Origin: Adenophora triphylla var. japonica
Taxonomy: Eukaryota > Streptophyta > Magnoliopsida > Asterales > Campanulaceae
Assembly (NCBI GenBank): GCA_022495995.1
Contig: JAFEMH010001484.1
Location: 124,001 to 188,000 of the forward strand
Length of the DNA: 64,000 nt
Direction: 5' to 3'
This document shows, in pieces, positions 1 through 63,985 of the stretch. Every line of letters begins with the position of its first letter. Position 1 is the stretch's first letter. The notes under the pieces were generated by a model. It was not told the origin of the DNA. It ran no database searches and worked only from the letters and a program-made list of their open reading frames with translations. The translations under genes and the position numbers were made by a program.

Positions 1-350
1 AAAGGAGACTGATAACCTATTCTCAGTTGTGGAGGAGGCTTGGTTTAGCCCTGGCCCCTAGGACTCTTGAGTTTGTTGCATTATAATTTTAGAGGTGAGG
101 ATGAGGCAACTTATGGCATTCTGAAGTTTGCCTTTTCTGGTGCTTATGAATGGAGAGGGAACTCTTGCGTTTTTAATGATAAGGATTTCCCCTTATTAGC
201 TCTTTTATAGGACGAGCAAGCCCTCATAATCTCTCTTTTAGTCTTTGTTTTTGCTTATTCTTTGCTCTTGTTTAGGTGGATCCTTGTAAGCTTTCTTCTT
301 TATTAGAATTATCTTCTTTTTCTATCAAAAAGAAAAAGAAATTAAAAAAG
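1..350 (+). mobile_element. Possible LINE (L1-type) 3' end
   Basis: The text ends in TTTTTCTATC followed by an A-rich tail (AAAAAGAAAAAGAAATT...). It is preceded by a T-rich stretch, as in the 3' ends of plant L1-type LINEs. No reverse transcriptase is visible and the element runs off the window. Weak call. Confidence 0.3.
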
Positions 351-560
351 AAAAACAGATGACCTAGATAAGCAGGTTCATTAAATTTTCATTATCGACA
401 ATGAGGAGCAGACTAATTAAAAAAGAAATATTGAGGAGAGACGAAACCGGCATAACTAAAAAAACTGAAATGAATTGTTGAGTGTAATTATGCTTACTTT
501 TAATATACGCGAAGGGATTGGTTCATCAGGGGCTGAAGACAATGACACATTTTTGTGCAG

Positions 561-1064
561 GCAACTTAAATCTAAGGTTCCTAATTCCGAGGTCTATGAT
601 CTTGCTATATATCGCTTACCTACACGCACACACACGCATGTGTTTGCATGTCTTAGTGATATCCCTTTTAGTTACCAACGATTTTCCGGACCAAATTCCT
701 TGTGCTTTGACCACCACCTTCTTTCTGTAGGTTATTTCCTGCAAAGAAAAGAACTCTAGTTTCTTGAAAGTTTCCCCAGTTTCTTAATTGAAACTTGCTT
801 TTCCATTGTACTCCCTCCTTCCCCAAATGAATTTACGAAAAAAATTCGACTTGCTCTTGATAGTTGTTAGTAATTTTTTTTTGACAGGGTCCAGATGGGT
901 CAAAGTTTATTATGAAGGAGGGAGAAGCATCAGCAGCTCTCAGTTTGCCATACATTGGGAAGATATTGCTTGCATTTCTACTGCTGTTTGTGCTCGGGGC
1001 AATTTTTACTGTAGCTCTCGAAAACCTTCCCGGTCTAATCCTCTATATCAACTCTTCCATGTAA
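561..1064 (+). CDS. Unidentified gene, last two exons; C-terminal membrane anchor (partial)
   Basis: Two exons in matching phase. The first is 561-591 (acceptor TTGTGCAG, donor GTCTAT) and encodes ...QLKSKVPNSE. The second is 888-1064 (acceptor TTTGACAG) and encodes GPDGSKFIMKEGEASAALSL, then a hydrophobic helix (ILLAFLLLFVLGAIFTVAL), then ENLPGLILYINSSM and TAA. The 296-bp intron carries one Stowaway-like end (CTCCCTCC at about 813). The gene runs toward PNP1, so the two are convergent, with stop codons about 2.4 kb apart. The rest lies left of the window or beyond the LINE-like debris at 1-350. Codon structure and a typical C-terminal transmembrane helix argue for a real gene. I do not recognise the family, so no function is given. 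Confidence 0.6.
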
Positions 1065-3511
1065 ATTTATTTAAATGTTTTAGCTATTTACGTCCACATG
1101 TAACAAACAATTCTGAAATTTGGACATTCATGAAACATAATTTTTTAATCGTTTTTAAACACAAGTGGTTTACCTCGGTTTGAGAATGGTTTAACTCAGC
1201 TTGTGGTTTGGCACTCCTAAACCGAACCGAACCGAAGCGGTTAAGACCGAACTGAGGTTTGAAATCGTGAAACCGAGTCATTAAACCAAAACGTGAAATC
1301 AAGCCATAAGCCGAACCATGAAACCGCAATCCTGACCGCCCCTTCAAAGTTTGTTAATCTCAGTCATTAATTTTCAAAAACTCTAATAACAAATAAACAA
1401 ACCGTGGTCTAGATCGCGGTTTAGACCGTGGTCTAAATCGCAAAATCAAACCGCAGTTTAGATCAGATCGAACCATAGCGGTTTGGTTTAACTCGATTTG
1501 AAATTTTTCCAAATCGATGCAGGCGCTTTGACTTCTAAATTTGTCTAAACTGAGCTAAACCGAATCATTTCCACCCCTATAATGGTATATCGATAACAAA
1601 TTTTAAATTTTCATTATGATAATTAAACCAACCTTAACACCTATTGAAAACTTAACGATTTGAACACATAACTTCATAGATTTAACGATTTCTCCTTCTC
1701 CAAATCATCGCGGGTCTATCTCCATCCACCCCAAACCCTAACTGAGTCCATCACATTCACCATCTCCAGTGCATAAAGTTTCAAATCCAGTACTTTGCAG
1801 GACAGTTTTAAAAGCTCACCTATATAATACAACAAGCCTATATGTTGTGGAAGAAGCACAACAAATCTTAACAGGATCAACTGAACATGGATTCCCAGAA
1901 AATAATCTAGTTATTGTTTTAAATGGGGTAGCCTTAAAGCTTTCCGTCGCATGATATAATCAACTGAAATATAGTCCTTTGCTAAATTCAAAGGTTCTCT
2001 AAAACAAAGTAAAAGGAACTACCAAAGCAGCAACACCAAGTGCTGCTGAATCCTTAGTTTTGGATTAAAAACAGACATGTTATCGTAAGAGATAAGTACG
2101 GCTAACAGAAGTATTACAAAAGCAACGAGTCCTTTCAATAATATGGACCCAATAATATGTTCCCTACAGAGTTTGAGAACGAAATTTAGATTTCATGATA
2201 CAAACTCTTATACCGAACTTGGCGCCTATGCTCAACCACAAACAGTACAAGCTTCTTTTTTTAAAAACTGAAATACTACGGACAGTAGCAGAATTTCCAT
2301 TGTTGATCCAAGTTGCTAAAGACCATCAGCTGGTTAACCGCCCACAATGTTTTATGTGTTCATCCCACCAACCTCACTTGTAAACAAAAGATGGAAAAAG
2401 AAACTGTAGCGGATACAGTCCACTGGTCTATGGTTATAAGCCTCTTCCTACAAGAGGTAAAAGCAGCGGACAAAGCTACTTCATGTTAGTTTTTTTTTTT
2501 TTTTTTTTTCATTCCACCGGTAAGCTTACCATGTAGATTATGGATGCATCAGTCGTCAGATTCCAATTAGTGGCCACATACATATTCCATACCTGTCAAG
2601 GAAGACGAACAATCAGCCAACCAAACTTACATTTCAAAGTTGTAGTAAAAAATCACATAGCATTGCATGATTAGAAAAATCAAAATCAGGGGTTGTTTTC
2701 ATTGGGAATTGAAAACCTCGGGAGACTACTAAGATTAACAAGCCTATGCTATGGTGGAATTGTTCCAATCTAACCAATAACCAGTTACAACTTCTGTTGA
2801 AGTCATAGTTTTACTAAATGACAGGCCAGTACAGAGACGATGGAAGAGATTTCAGTAACTTGGGAGCTTATACTATAATAAAACCAGTATGTATGAATGG
2901 CACTATTAGTGCAAGCATAGTGAAGTTGCACCAATATGTGCAGCCTTCAAGGTGAAACAGTTCATTTGAGGTGTAGATACAGTGCCAAAACATAGAGACA
3001 TAGCAATGCTAACTCCGCACATATAATACACTCAAGCTTTTTATTTTTGTGTCCCTAAAAAGGGCCAAATTTCAATCTAACTTTTCAATGTTCTTGCAAA
3101 GTTTGTTCTTATTTTCCAATGCTACACATTTTTGTTTGTCCCAAAAAATGTCAAATAACAAAACTTATACTAACTTTTCATTGTTCTTCCAAAGTTTTTC
3201 TTGTTGTTCAAAAACATTAGGGTGCTCTTATTTATCATATATAAGTATATCGATTTACTGCAACTCAAAGACTATATATGAAGGTGAAATCATAATATCA
3301 ACAAGCAAAATTTGTGAAGAGGCCTGGACGGTTAAAGCAAGACGTTACCTATGTTTCCTCGTAGTGCAGAGCATCATCCACCGTATTTTTTCGACAAAAG
3401 AAGTGATTACTCACTGTTCAACTCAATTAATGTACCATCTGCAATCTGATTTCACTGTTGCTGGAAATACCTGTAATATGTTTAATGCTAGTGTTCTTTG
3501 GCCTGTCTTAT
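1065..3511. other. Intergenic region between convergent genes, with PNP1 3' UTR
   Basis: Holds the 3' ends of both flanking genes, the hAT-like fragment (about 1195-1579), a T-tract (2490-2509) and a short imprecise duplication (CTAACTTTTC...AAAGTTT at about 3075 and 3171). I could not place polyadenylation sites. I see nothing else. Confidence 0.5.
1195..1579 (-). mobile_element. hAT-like transposon end (fragment)
   Basis: Read on the minus strand it begins TAGGGGTGGAAATGATTCGG. This resembles the TAGGG... termini of hAT elements. It continues with many AAACCG/CGGTTT motifs (ACCGAACCGAACCG at about 1220, and more to about 1500), like the subterminal motifs of plant hATs. The opposite terminus was not found, so this is a fragment or a decayed non-autonomous copy. 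Confidence 0.5.
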
Positions 3512-56475
<52,964 letters not shown>

Positions 56476-56700
56476 AGCTTGGGAGTAGCTATGGAGTCTC
56501 TGGTGCTACTGAGGGGAACCAACAGAGAGACTTATCCGTTTTGGGGAAATTATTTATGGGTTTGGTGTTTACTATATTGGGCGCGCCATTTGAACTTAGG
56601 GCGTTGGTTTGGGCTTTTAGGGTTTTGGCCCAAGACGTCAAAAGCGGTACAAATTTAACCATGATACTCGGGAATCGACTTAGGTAGGTTGGGAAATGAA
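56476..56700 (-). promoter_or_regulatory. PNP1 promoter and 5' leader
   Basis: Read on the minus strand. The stretch between the ATG and a TATA-like CATAAATAAT (56549-56558) has no ATG. Further up are a telo-box AAACCCTAA (complement of 56617-56625), a site II element TGGGCC (56627-56632) about 2 bp away, and a GACGTC core (56634-56639). In plants, adjacent site II and telo-box elements mark promoters of ribosomal, replication and organelle-biogenesis genes, which suits a housekeeping plastid RNase. The elements are seen; function is inferred. Confidence 0.6.
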
Positions 56701-58200
56701 ATTGATGACGCCACATAATTTAATTTGGGATTTCACTAAGAAATAATTGGCTTTGTATAACACGGTACCTAGATCACAACACAAATAATAAGCACTGTTA
56801 GAAATCAAGTCGGGTTGATTTCGGCTCATGTCCTCGCGTGTAAGAGTAAAATCTCGAGAAAAAATGAACTGAGAATAAGACTTGAAATATTTTAGTGTGT
56901 TTGTGTGATAGGGTTTAGATAATGTGACTTACTTTGTCCTAGAGGACAAGGGATGGTATTTATTGTGTAGAGAGAGATTTGTTGAGTAATCAAGGACGTT
57001 TGTCTTGACCTAGGACAAGTGGGAGAGCCCTGGTTGGTAAGTGCAATTAAGGGCATTGCTACGTAAAGTATGTCGTTGAAAGGATAAATAACAGAGGGGC
57101 ATGTGACAGTTAGTGTGGCACCTCAATGCGTGTGATGATCGTCGGCCTCAATTTAATTTAATAGGAAAGGCCGTAAAGAATAGTGATCTATAAGCATTAG
57201 AGGAATCGGGAGTATGGATGAAATCGTGGTATAAACACGCATTGGGCGTAACTCGCCTTGGAAGTGCCGCATCATTTAGTTCGATTTGGATCGTAACATT
57301 CATGGGCCCGATTTGGAGGGTTCGAGCTCATCAAAAATCTCATGTAGTATCACTTTTTAGTAACTTGTGTTTGATACACTTTTGCAATTTTTAATCTGAA
57401 TTTCAAAACATGTCAACTTTTTCCTACTATTGTCAATTTATTATGACTAGTAGCGCACATGTGCGATACACGATATTAATATGTATAAGAAAAACTATTA
57501 ATAGCAAAGAGAATCATAAAAAGTAAAATTTGATTTGCATATTCTTATATTCATTTAAATAAGATAATGATAAGGGAGAACTCACAACTTCCACTGACAT
57601 TATAAAGAGTATGTCAAAGATACTTATATATACTATATTTAATATCTTGCAATATAATAAAATTGGCCATGACTAAACACATACTTTTTCCGTCTCGGCT
57701 AAAAGTTCAAAATTTCCCTAAAACTTATCCATTCGAAAGTTTAAAATCTCAAAATAGAAATTTTTTACTATTTCTTTATTTGTGGATCACATGTTATAAT
57801 CAAAACAATTATCCACTTTCCAACTTCTTCATCGTTTTATTAGTTTTAAGTTTTATTTCCATGACTTTCCGTAGCTAAGCTCCCATCATCTTGATGGACG
57901 GAAACACTTTTTTGCAATTATCAGGATTGTGAGACATCAATTTTTTTATCTTGTGACTTATATTCAAGTGTGACTACGTAGTAATTCAGTCAATTGATCG
58001 TTGTAGTCTAGAAGTTCTTAAATTTGTTGCGTCAGAAATTTTTGAACTCTTTGAGAAATAGTTAACTAGATTAAATTCAATCACGTAGTTAGATTCATTG
58101 ATTTTTTCAGTTTTAAGGCTATTATTCAATTGAATCAAAAGGGCTTTAAATAGTAAGGTTAATTCAATCACGTAGTTAGATTCATTAAAACTCCTCGTGG
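56701..58200. other. Upstream region of PNP1
   Basis: No gene seen. At 57683-57890 lies a decayed relative of the 34380 Stowaway family (TTCAAAATTTCCC, TTTACTATTTCTTTATT, ATTATCCACTTT). The remainder is unassigned AT-rich sequence and may include distal PNP1 promoter. Confidence 0.5.
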
Positions 58201-59800
58201 GATCGATCTGTACTTCCTATACTACATTCTTGTAAAAGGATTTTGGGTTTAATTTTGGTGCTAACGACGATATGACCAAATTTTGGCACCGTTCCCGAGG
58301 AGTTTTATTTGTATGCACATTACACATTTGGTTAAACAGGTTGATTTGCAGCTTAGTCCGTAAATTGAAAGAATTGTAAGGAAAATAAGAAAGCGGTCGT
58401 AACATATCGAGCGTCCCCACGTTCTATTTTTGATTTTGAAACAACGGTTGCTACAAATCGAACTTTAAGACAATTTGCTTCTCCTAATATGGAGCAGAAA
58501 CCTCATTGCATCAATTTTCCAACTTTAGTTGATAATGTGATTTTTGAGTTAAAATTAGGGTTAATCCATCTTTTGCCAAAAAGAAATTGGTCCGCGGGTG
58601 AGGATCCTCATAAACACTTGAAGAAATTTCATGTGGTGTTCACCAGCATGAAACCCACGAGTATTACGGAGGAGCAAATCAAGTTGTGGGCGTTTCCTTT
58701 CTCTTAAAAGAGGGTTTCTCAAAACTTGTTGTACTAATTACCTCCAGAAAGCATCACTACATGGAATGAATTGAAGAAGCTCTTTCTTGAAAAGCTTTCC
58801 CCATCTTTAAGGACTGCAAGTATCAAGAAAGAGATTTGCGGGATTCGCCAACAAGGAGGAGAGACCTTACATGAGTATTGGGAGCGTTTCAAAAAGCTCT
58901 GTGCTAGCTGTCCGCACCATCAAATCAGTGACCAACTCCTAATCCAATACTTTTATAAAGGGCTTTTGGTAACTGAAAGGAACACGATAGATGAAGAAGG
59001 TAGTGGATCACTCTTGGATAAAACTCCTAGTGCCCGAGAGTTGATTGAGAACATGACTTTCAATTCACAACAATTTGGGATAAGATCTGAACATTATTTG
59101 CGGAGTATTAATGAGGTGAACTAATATTTAGTTGATAAAAAGATTGATGATTTGACAAATATGGTTCGTCAAATGGAAGTAGGTCGAGTTGAAGGGGTAA
59201 GATCCTGTGAGATTTGTGCATACATCCAACTGATGCATGTCTAACACTTCATGAAGGAACCATTGAACAAGCAAACGTTGCAGGAGGATTTACGGGGTTA
59301 CCACAGAGAAATTACTGCTCTTTACCAAACATGAATTATAAGAATGTTGCAACCAATCCAATCCCAAACAACTTCCAGGAGTACCAGCCACAGTTCATGG
59401 TGCGCTCACGCCCAGTAGTGCAGAATCAAGAATATGGTACATCAGGTCCAAATCTAGAAGACCTTGTCAAGCAACTTGCTGCTAACAATGTGAAGTTTCA
59501 ACAAAACACATCAGCAAGCATTCAAAACTTGGAAAACCAACAGGGTCGGGAAATTCTCCTTCATAGACGGTGGTGAACCCGGAAGAGAATGATAAATTTG
59601 TGAAGTGGAAAGGAATTAGAGTTGGTGACAAGTAATTGTCCACTCCAAAAGCTCCAGCAGTAGTAGAAGAAATATTAACTGAAACTCATGATCCAAAAGA
59701 ACAAGTTTCAGAAAAGAATATGGAGAAAGGTAAGTCTTTTGCGCCTGGTGAGTATGAAATTAACCCGATCTGATGCATAAACGCATGGGATGTTTCAAAT
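58200..59800 (+). mobile_element. Ty3/gypsy fragment: PBS region and gag
   Basis: Near 58273-58303, TTTTGGCACCGTTCCCGAGG resembles the TTGGCGCCGTTGCCGGGG primer-binding block of plant Athila/Tat-type gypsy elements. From 58489 the plus strand encodes gag-like text in pieces: HLLPKRNWSAGEDPHKHLKKF, TWNELKKLFLEKL (58771 onward), IRQQGGETLHEYWERFKKLC and SARELIENM, with in-frame stops between. It stops before protease, so only a gag fragment remains; LTR ends not defined. Confidence 0.65.
58771..59124 (+). pseudogene. Gypsy gag core fragment (117 codons open)
   Basis: KKLFLEKLSPSLRTASIKKE then LHEYWERFKKLCASCPHH is the conserved Retrotrans_gag core. The open stretch ends at a stop after INEVN, beyond which the frame shifts. 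Part of the 58200-59800 fragment. Confidence 0.7.
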
Positions 59801-60159
59801 CATCAAATAGTAGGATGGATAAAATAATGCAAATAGAATCATCACACCATTTTCTTTGTAAACCAAAACAATGAAAAGGCTATTTAATGAGATTTTAAGT
59901 CCAGATATCACTTTACACCTTGTGAAGAAAATATTAGTGCTCACCCAAGGTGCCTTGCCTTAATGAGTCTTCCTACCTTTGAAAAATTGTGTGTGTGCTT
60001 GTTTTAAATCAAAGTAAATAGGGTTTTGAATTAGTGCAGTTTCCTGGAAATCCGTTTTGAATAGGAGGTTACAAATAAAAAGGGGAAATGGACTCAAAGT
60101 AAGGGAAAACTGGAGAAACTGTAGCAGAGACAAAAGAGACCGTACGGCCTGCAAAAGGG

Positions 60160-61614
60160 TGTAGGGTTTCGAGGGTCCATGCGCAGCGGAATAAGCAATA
60201 ACTCGAAAAACCCCAAGCCCTAGAATCCGTTCTAGATGAATAATTAAGAGAGATGAAATAGAATTACCAACCTTGAATGCTTTTGCCTTTGATAAACTTG
60301 ACCCAACTCCAGATTGAATGATCTTGTTAATCCTTGATGAACGAACGGGAATCACGAACCAAAGATCTTGATGAACGAAGATCCTCTATGTTTATCCACG
60401 CGCGGAACGAACCCTAGAACTCTTCTAGGAGGATTGCTAGATCCAATTGATTGAAACACCTTTTAATCAATGAAGAACAATGGATTTGGTGGTGTTTGAT
60501 TCTCAATTCTCAATTGAAATCTCCCACTCTAAGTGTTTCTCTCAAGCCAAAACGTTCTAATGACGGCTAGGGCAACCAGAGGGTAAGTATTTATACGTTA
60601 TAAAACTTTTCCTCGCGAAAACCCTAGTTTTAAGTCAATTCCGCGTCGATCCCGCCGCCCGGGGACGAGTCGTCCCCCGTGGGACGAGTCGTCCCCTCGA
60701 CACCCGGCTTCGAATCTGGCTTCCCCCTTAAGGGAATAGTTGAGTTACGGCACGGGGACGAGTCGTCCCACACGAGAACAAAAACTCCATATTCTTCATT
60801 TTTGACAATTCGTTCGATGCGTGTGACCCCATAGGACCATACTATGTTGTGCAATGAGTCCGATCACATCGATCCTCATAAGACATGAGCGGACTCTAGC
60901 AAGCCATCATGCCTACCCAAATAGTATAATATCAAGTTCGATTTTCCTACATAGAACATATCACAATCCCATTGTCACACGATGTTATATTGAACATGAG
61001 TCACGGTCCACGTCAACTCATATTGTTCAATGCTTTCTCGTTATCAAGTAAATTGATTAATCAAATGACATTAATCACATTAATTCATTCGGGCATGGCC
61101 ATGCACTACATCAATCTTACTTACGAGTGGCCTAGCAAACATCTCTCTTTACGAGGGACAATTTCCATCTTGACTTATCATTCTTCCCAACAAGAATCAT
61201 ACCACGCCAATGATAGCCCTTATTGTCATCCGGTTAAAGATAACGTTAAACTATATCAAACATGATATTCATCAAGCGGAAGACGATGATAATCTCAGGT
61301 CAAAGGATATCAATGATATGACTATACGAGATTTAATTATGACATATGACCATGACATAAATCTCATAATGGGTCAAGTCCAAGACCTTGTTCTCTAACA
61401 AGTACCCATGAATCTAATGTGCATCTCCATGCATATAATCATCATATGATTATCCATTAGACTTCATACTAGTGCTTCATAAGTACTAGGGACACGATTA
61501 TTATAACTAAACATGCAAATTCATATAATAATCAAAGAAGCAATCTCATATATAAATGAACAATGACATTACATAAAGGTCTATCTCTATAGGCCTAGGG
61601 CACTAACACCTACA
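60160..61614 (-). repeat. 3' LTR of the minus-strand copia element
   Basis: 1,455 bp. On the minus strand it starts TGTAGGTGTTAGTGCCCTAG, as in the intron-1 LTRs, and ends CGAAACCCTACA. Palindromes at 60661-60677, 60681-60696 and 60754-60769. Confidence 0.9.
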
Positions 61615-61639
61615 TTCCCACTCGCACTAGGCCCAATCA

Positions 61640-62530
61640 TTCATGTATCTTATACCCACGGACCTAACATGACCATCATGTTTAGCTTGTGGTAAAGGCT
61701 TGGTGAGAGGGTCCGAAATGTTGTCATCCGTCGGTACCTCGCATATCTTGACGTCCTCCCTTTCACAGATTTCTCGAATGAGGTGGAAGCGTCTCAAAAT
61801 GTGTTTGGATCGCCGATGTGACCTTGGTTCTTTTGCTTGGGCAATAGCACCATTGTTGTCACAGAATGCCTCTATCGGGTTAGCGATACTCTAACGACTT
61901 CTAAGTCACTAACGAACTTCTTGATCCAAACCGCCTCCTTAGCCGCATCCGATGCCGCGCTATGTACTCGGCTTCGTTGTAGAATCAGCAACAGTGCTCG
62001 CTTGGAACTCTTCCAACAAACAAAGACCTCCATTTAGCATAAACACAAAACCGATCATGATCTATAGTCATCTTTGTCGGTTGAAGCTTGCATCCGCGTA
62101 TCCCTTTACAACCGCATCATCTTCCATTCCTCCAAATACCAAGAATACATCCTTAGTCCTTCTTAAGTACTTAAGGATATTCTCGACAGCTATCCAATGG
62201 TTCTCACCAGATCGATCGGTATCTACTCGTTGCGCTTAGAGCATACGAGACATCGGGTCTAGTACATAACATGGCATACATGATAGACCCAATTGCCGAA
62301 GCATACGGTATATCACTCATCCTCTTTCGCTCATCATTTGTCTTAGGACAATGAGTCTTGCTAAGAGTAATGCCACGCCCCATCGCAAGTATCCTCTCTT
62401 AGAATTTTCCATCTTGAATCTTCTAAGGACCTTGTCAATATATGTACTCGACTCAAACCAATCATCCTTCGATCTATCTCTATAGATCTTGATACCAAGG
62501 ATATAAGCCGCCTCACCCATATCTTTCATT
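61640..62530 (-). pseudogene. Copia RNase H and RT C-terminal region, frameshifted
   Basis: 62317-62529 encodes MKDMGEAAYILGIKIYRDRS, the end of RT. Below it, in changing frames, come KYLRRTKDVFLVFGG and GYADASF, the latter with the first RNase H aspartate. Several stops and shifts. Confidence 0.7.
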
Positions 62531-62543
62531 GAGAAACATTTTA

Positions 62544-62930
62544 CTAACCAGACTTCACAGCCTCAAGTGCGTGAACATTGTTTCCAATGAGCAAGATGTC
62601 ATCGACATACAACACCGTAAATAGCACTATGCTCCCACTTATCTTCTTGTATACACAAGGTTCATCTTCGTTTTTGATGAAGCCAAACTCTTTGATCGAT
62701 TCATCAAAACGTAGATTCCAGCTCCGGAAGCTTCGCTTCAATCCATAAATGGATCTCTCGCAACTTACACACTTTGTTAGAATCCTTTGGATCGACAAAC
62801 CCTTCAGCCGTATCATGTATACATCCTCAAGTAGGTTTCCGTTAAGAAACGCTGTTTTGACGTCCATTTGCCATATCTCATAGTCATAATATGCGGCTAT
62901 GGCAATTAGGATTCTAATAGACTTAAGCAT
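62544..62930 (-). CDS. Copia reverse transcriptase core (partial frame)
   Basis: Encodes WQMDVKTAFLNGNLLEDVYM, CKLKRSIYGL-like text (CERSIYGLKRSFRSWN) and LYVDDILLIGNN, containing the catalytic aspartates. 128 codons open. Continues into the neighbouring fragments by frameshift. RNA-dependent DNA polymerase of the retrotransposon. Confidence 0.8.
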   Translation of the reverse strand: MLKSIRILIAIAAYYDYEIWQMDVKTAFLNGNLLEDVYMIRLKGLSIQRILTKCVSCERSIYGLKRSFRSWNLRFDESIKEFGFIKNEDEPCVYKKISGSIVLFTVLYVDDILLIGNNVHALEAVKSG

Positions 62931-62991
62931 TGCTACTGCGAAAAGGTTTCATCATAGTCAACGCCATGAATCCGCCTATACCCCTTAGCAA

Positions 62992-63861
62992 CTAGCCTAG
63001 CCTTATAAGTATGTACCTTCCCATCCACGCCGGTTTTCTTTTGAAAACCCACTTGCACCCTATGGTTTTTACACCTTCGGGTGGATCAATCAAGTTCCAA
63101 ACTTGATTATCGTACATGGATTTGATTTCGGATTCCATGGCTCCTAGCCACTTGTCCGAATCAGAGCTGGACATCGCCTCTTGATAGGAAGTAGGTTCAT
63201 CATTCTCAATGATTTCTACTTCATTACTTTCCGTCATGAGAAATCCATATCTCTCGTGTTCGGATCGTATCCTATCCGATCTCGCGAAGAACTTGTGTAT
63301 CTTGAACCGGTTCCACAACAAATGTGAACTTGGTTCCGTCTCTACTATTGGTTCCTTGTCATTTTCGGGTTCTTGAATTTCTTCAAGATCAATTTTACTC
63401 CCACTAGTTTCTTTAGAGAGAAACTCTTTCTCTAGAAAGACACCATTTCGAGCAACAAACACTTTGTTCTCGGATTGGTTGTAAAATAGATATCCTTTCG
63501 TTTCCTCGGGATAACCGACGAAAATACATTTATCGGATCTAGGTGCAAGTTTATGTTCGTAAACCAATTTCTTTACATAAACCTCACAACCCCAAATCTT
63601 CATGAAAGATAAGCTAGGCTTTCTTCCATACCACATCTCATGGGGTTTTAGGAGCCGATTTAGTAGGGACCTTGTTAAGTGTGAAAGCGGCCGTTTCCAA
63701 AGCGCATGTCCCCAAAAGGAAATAGGAAGGTTCACTTGACTCATCATCGATCGAACCATATCTAATAGAGTTCGATTTCTCCTCTCTGATACACCATTCC
63801 ATTGTGGTGTTCCGGTGGAGTAAGTTCTCAAACAATTCCACAACTTTTCGATGATCGTCAA
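62992..63861 (-). CDS. Copia integrase C-terminal part to RT start (289 codons open)
   Basis: Encodes NGVSERRNRTLLDMVRSMM and MWYGRKPSLSFMKIWGCEVY (integrase), an acidic hinge (about residues 150-215), and SMYDNQVWNLIDPPEGVK then GCKWVFKRK (start of RT). A short stretch around 63650-63700 reads correctly only in another frame, indicating two compensating indels. The frame is lost after WVFKRK. Confidence 0.8.
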   Translation of the reverse strand: MTIIEKLWNCLRTYSTGTPQWNGVSERRNRTLLDMVRSMMSQVNLPISFWGHALWKRPLSHLTRSLLNRLLKPHEMWYGRKPSLSFMKIWGCEVYVKKLVYEHKLAPRSDKCIFVGYPEETKGYLFYNQSENKVFVARNGVFLEKEFLSKETSGSKIDLEEIQEPENDKEPIVETEPSSHLLWNRFKIHKFFARSDRIRSEHERYGFLMTESNEVEIIENDEPTSYQEAMSSSDSDKWLGAMESEIKSMYDNQVWNLIDPPEGVKTIGCKWVFKRKPAWMGRYILIRLG

Positions 63862-63985
63862 ATTCTTGGCTCAAATATTCACCACCCCGATCGGATCGAA
63901 GTGTTTTAATAGTTTTGCCAAGTTGATTTTGTACTTCACTTTGAAATATTCTAAATATCTCAAAAGCTTCACTTTTGTACTTCAT
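63638..63985 (-). CDS. Copia integrase catalytic fragment (overlapping frame)
   Basis: Encodes KTLRSDRGGEYLSQEF, the second Asp region of the DDE integrase core, upstream of the frameshift that moves reading into the 62992-63861 frame. Its 3' end reads LETAAFTLNKVPTKSAPKTP, the text expected just before the WYGRKP block. Confidence 0.75.
   Translation of the reverse strand: MKYKSEAFEIFRIFQSEVQNQLGKTIKTLRSDRGGEYLSQEFDDHRKVVELFENLLHRNTTMEWCIREEKSNSIRYGSIDDESSEPSYFLLGTCALETAAFTLNKVPTKSAPKTP

Noticed and set aside
2516..2592. Exon-like stretch on the minus strand (acceptor TTGACAG, then VWNMYVATNWNLTTDASIIYM, stop at about 2516)
   Set aside because: Good splice-like signals, but no compatible upstream exon between 2600 and the PNP1 stop, and no recognised protein. 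Could be part of a spliced PNP1 3' UTR or chance.
62992..63861. 289-codon ORF as a possible host gene
   Set aside because: Contains copia integrase and RT signatures, lies next to the LTR of the same element, and is broken by frameshifts.
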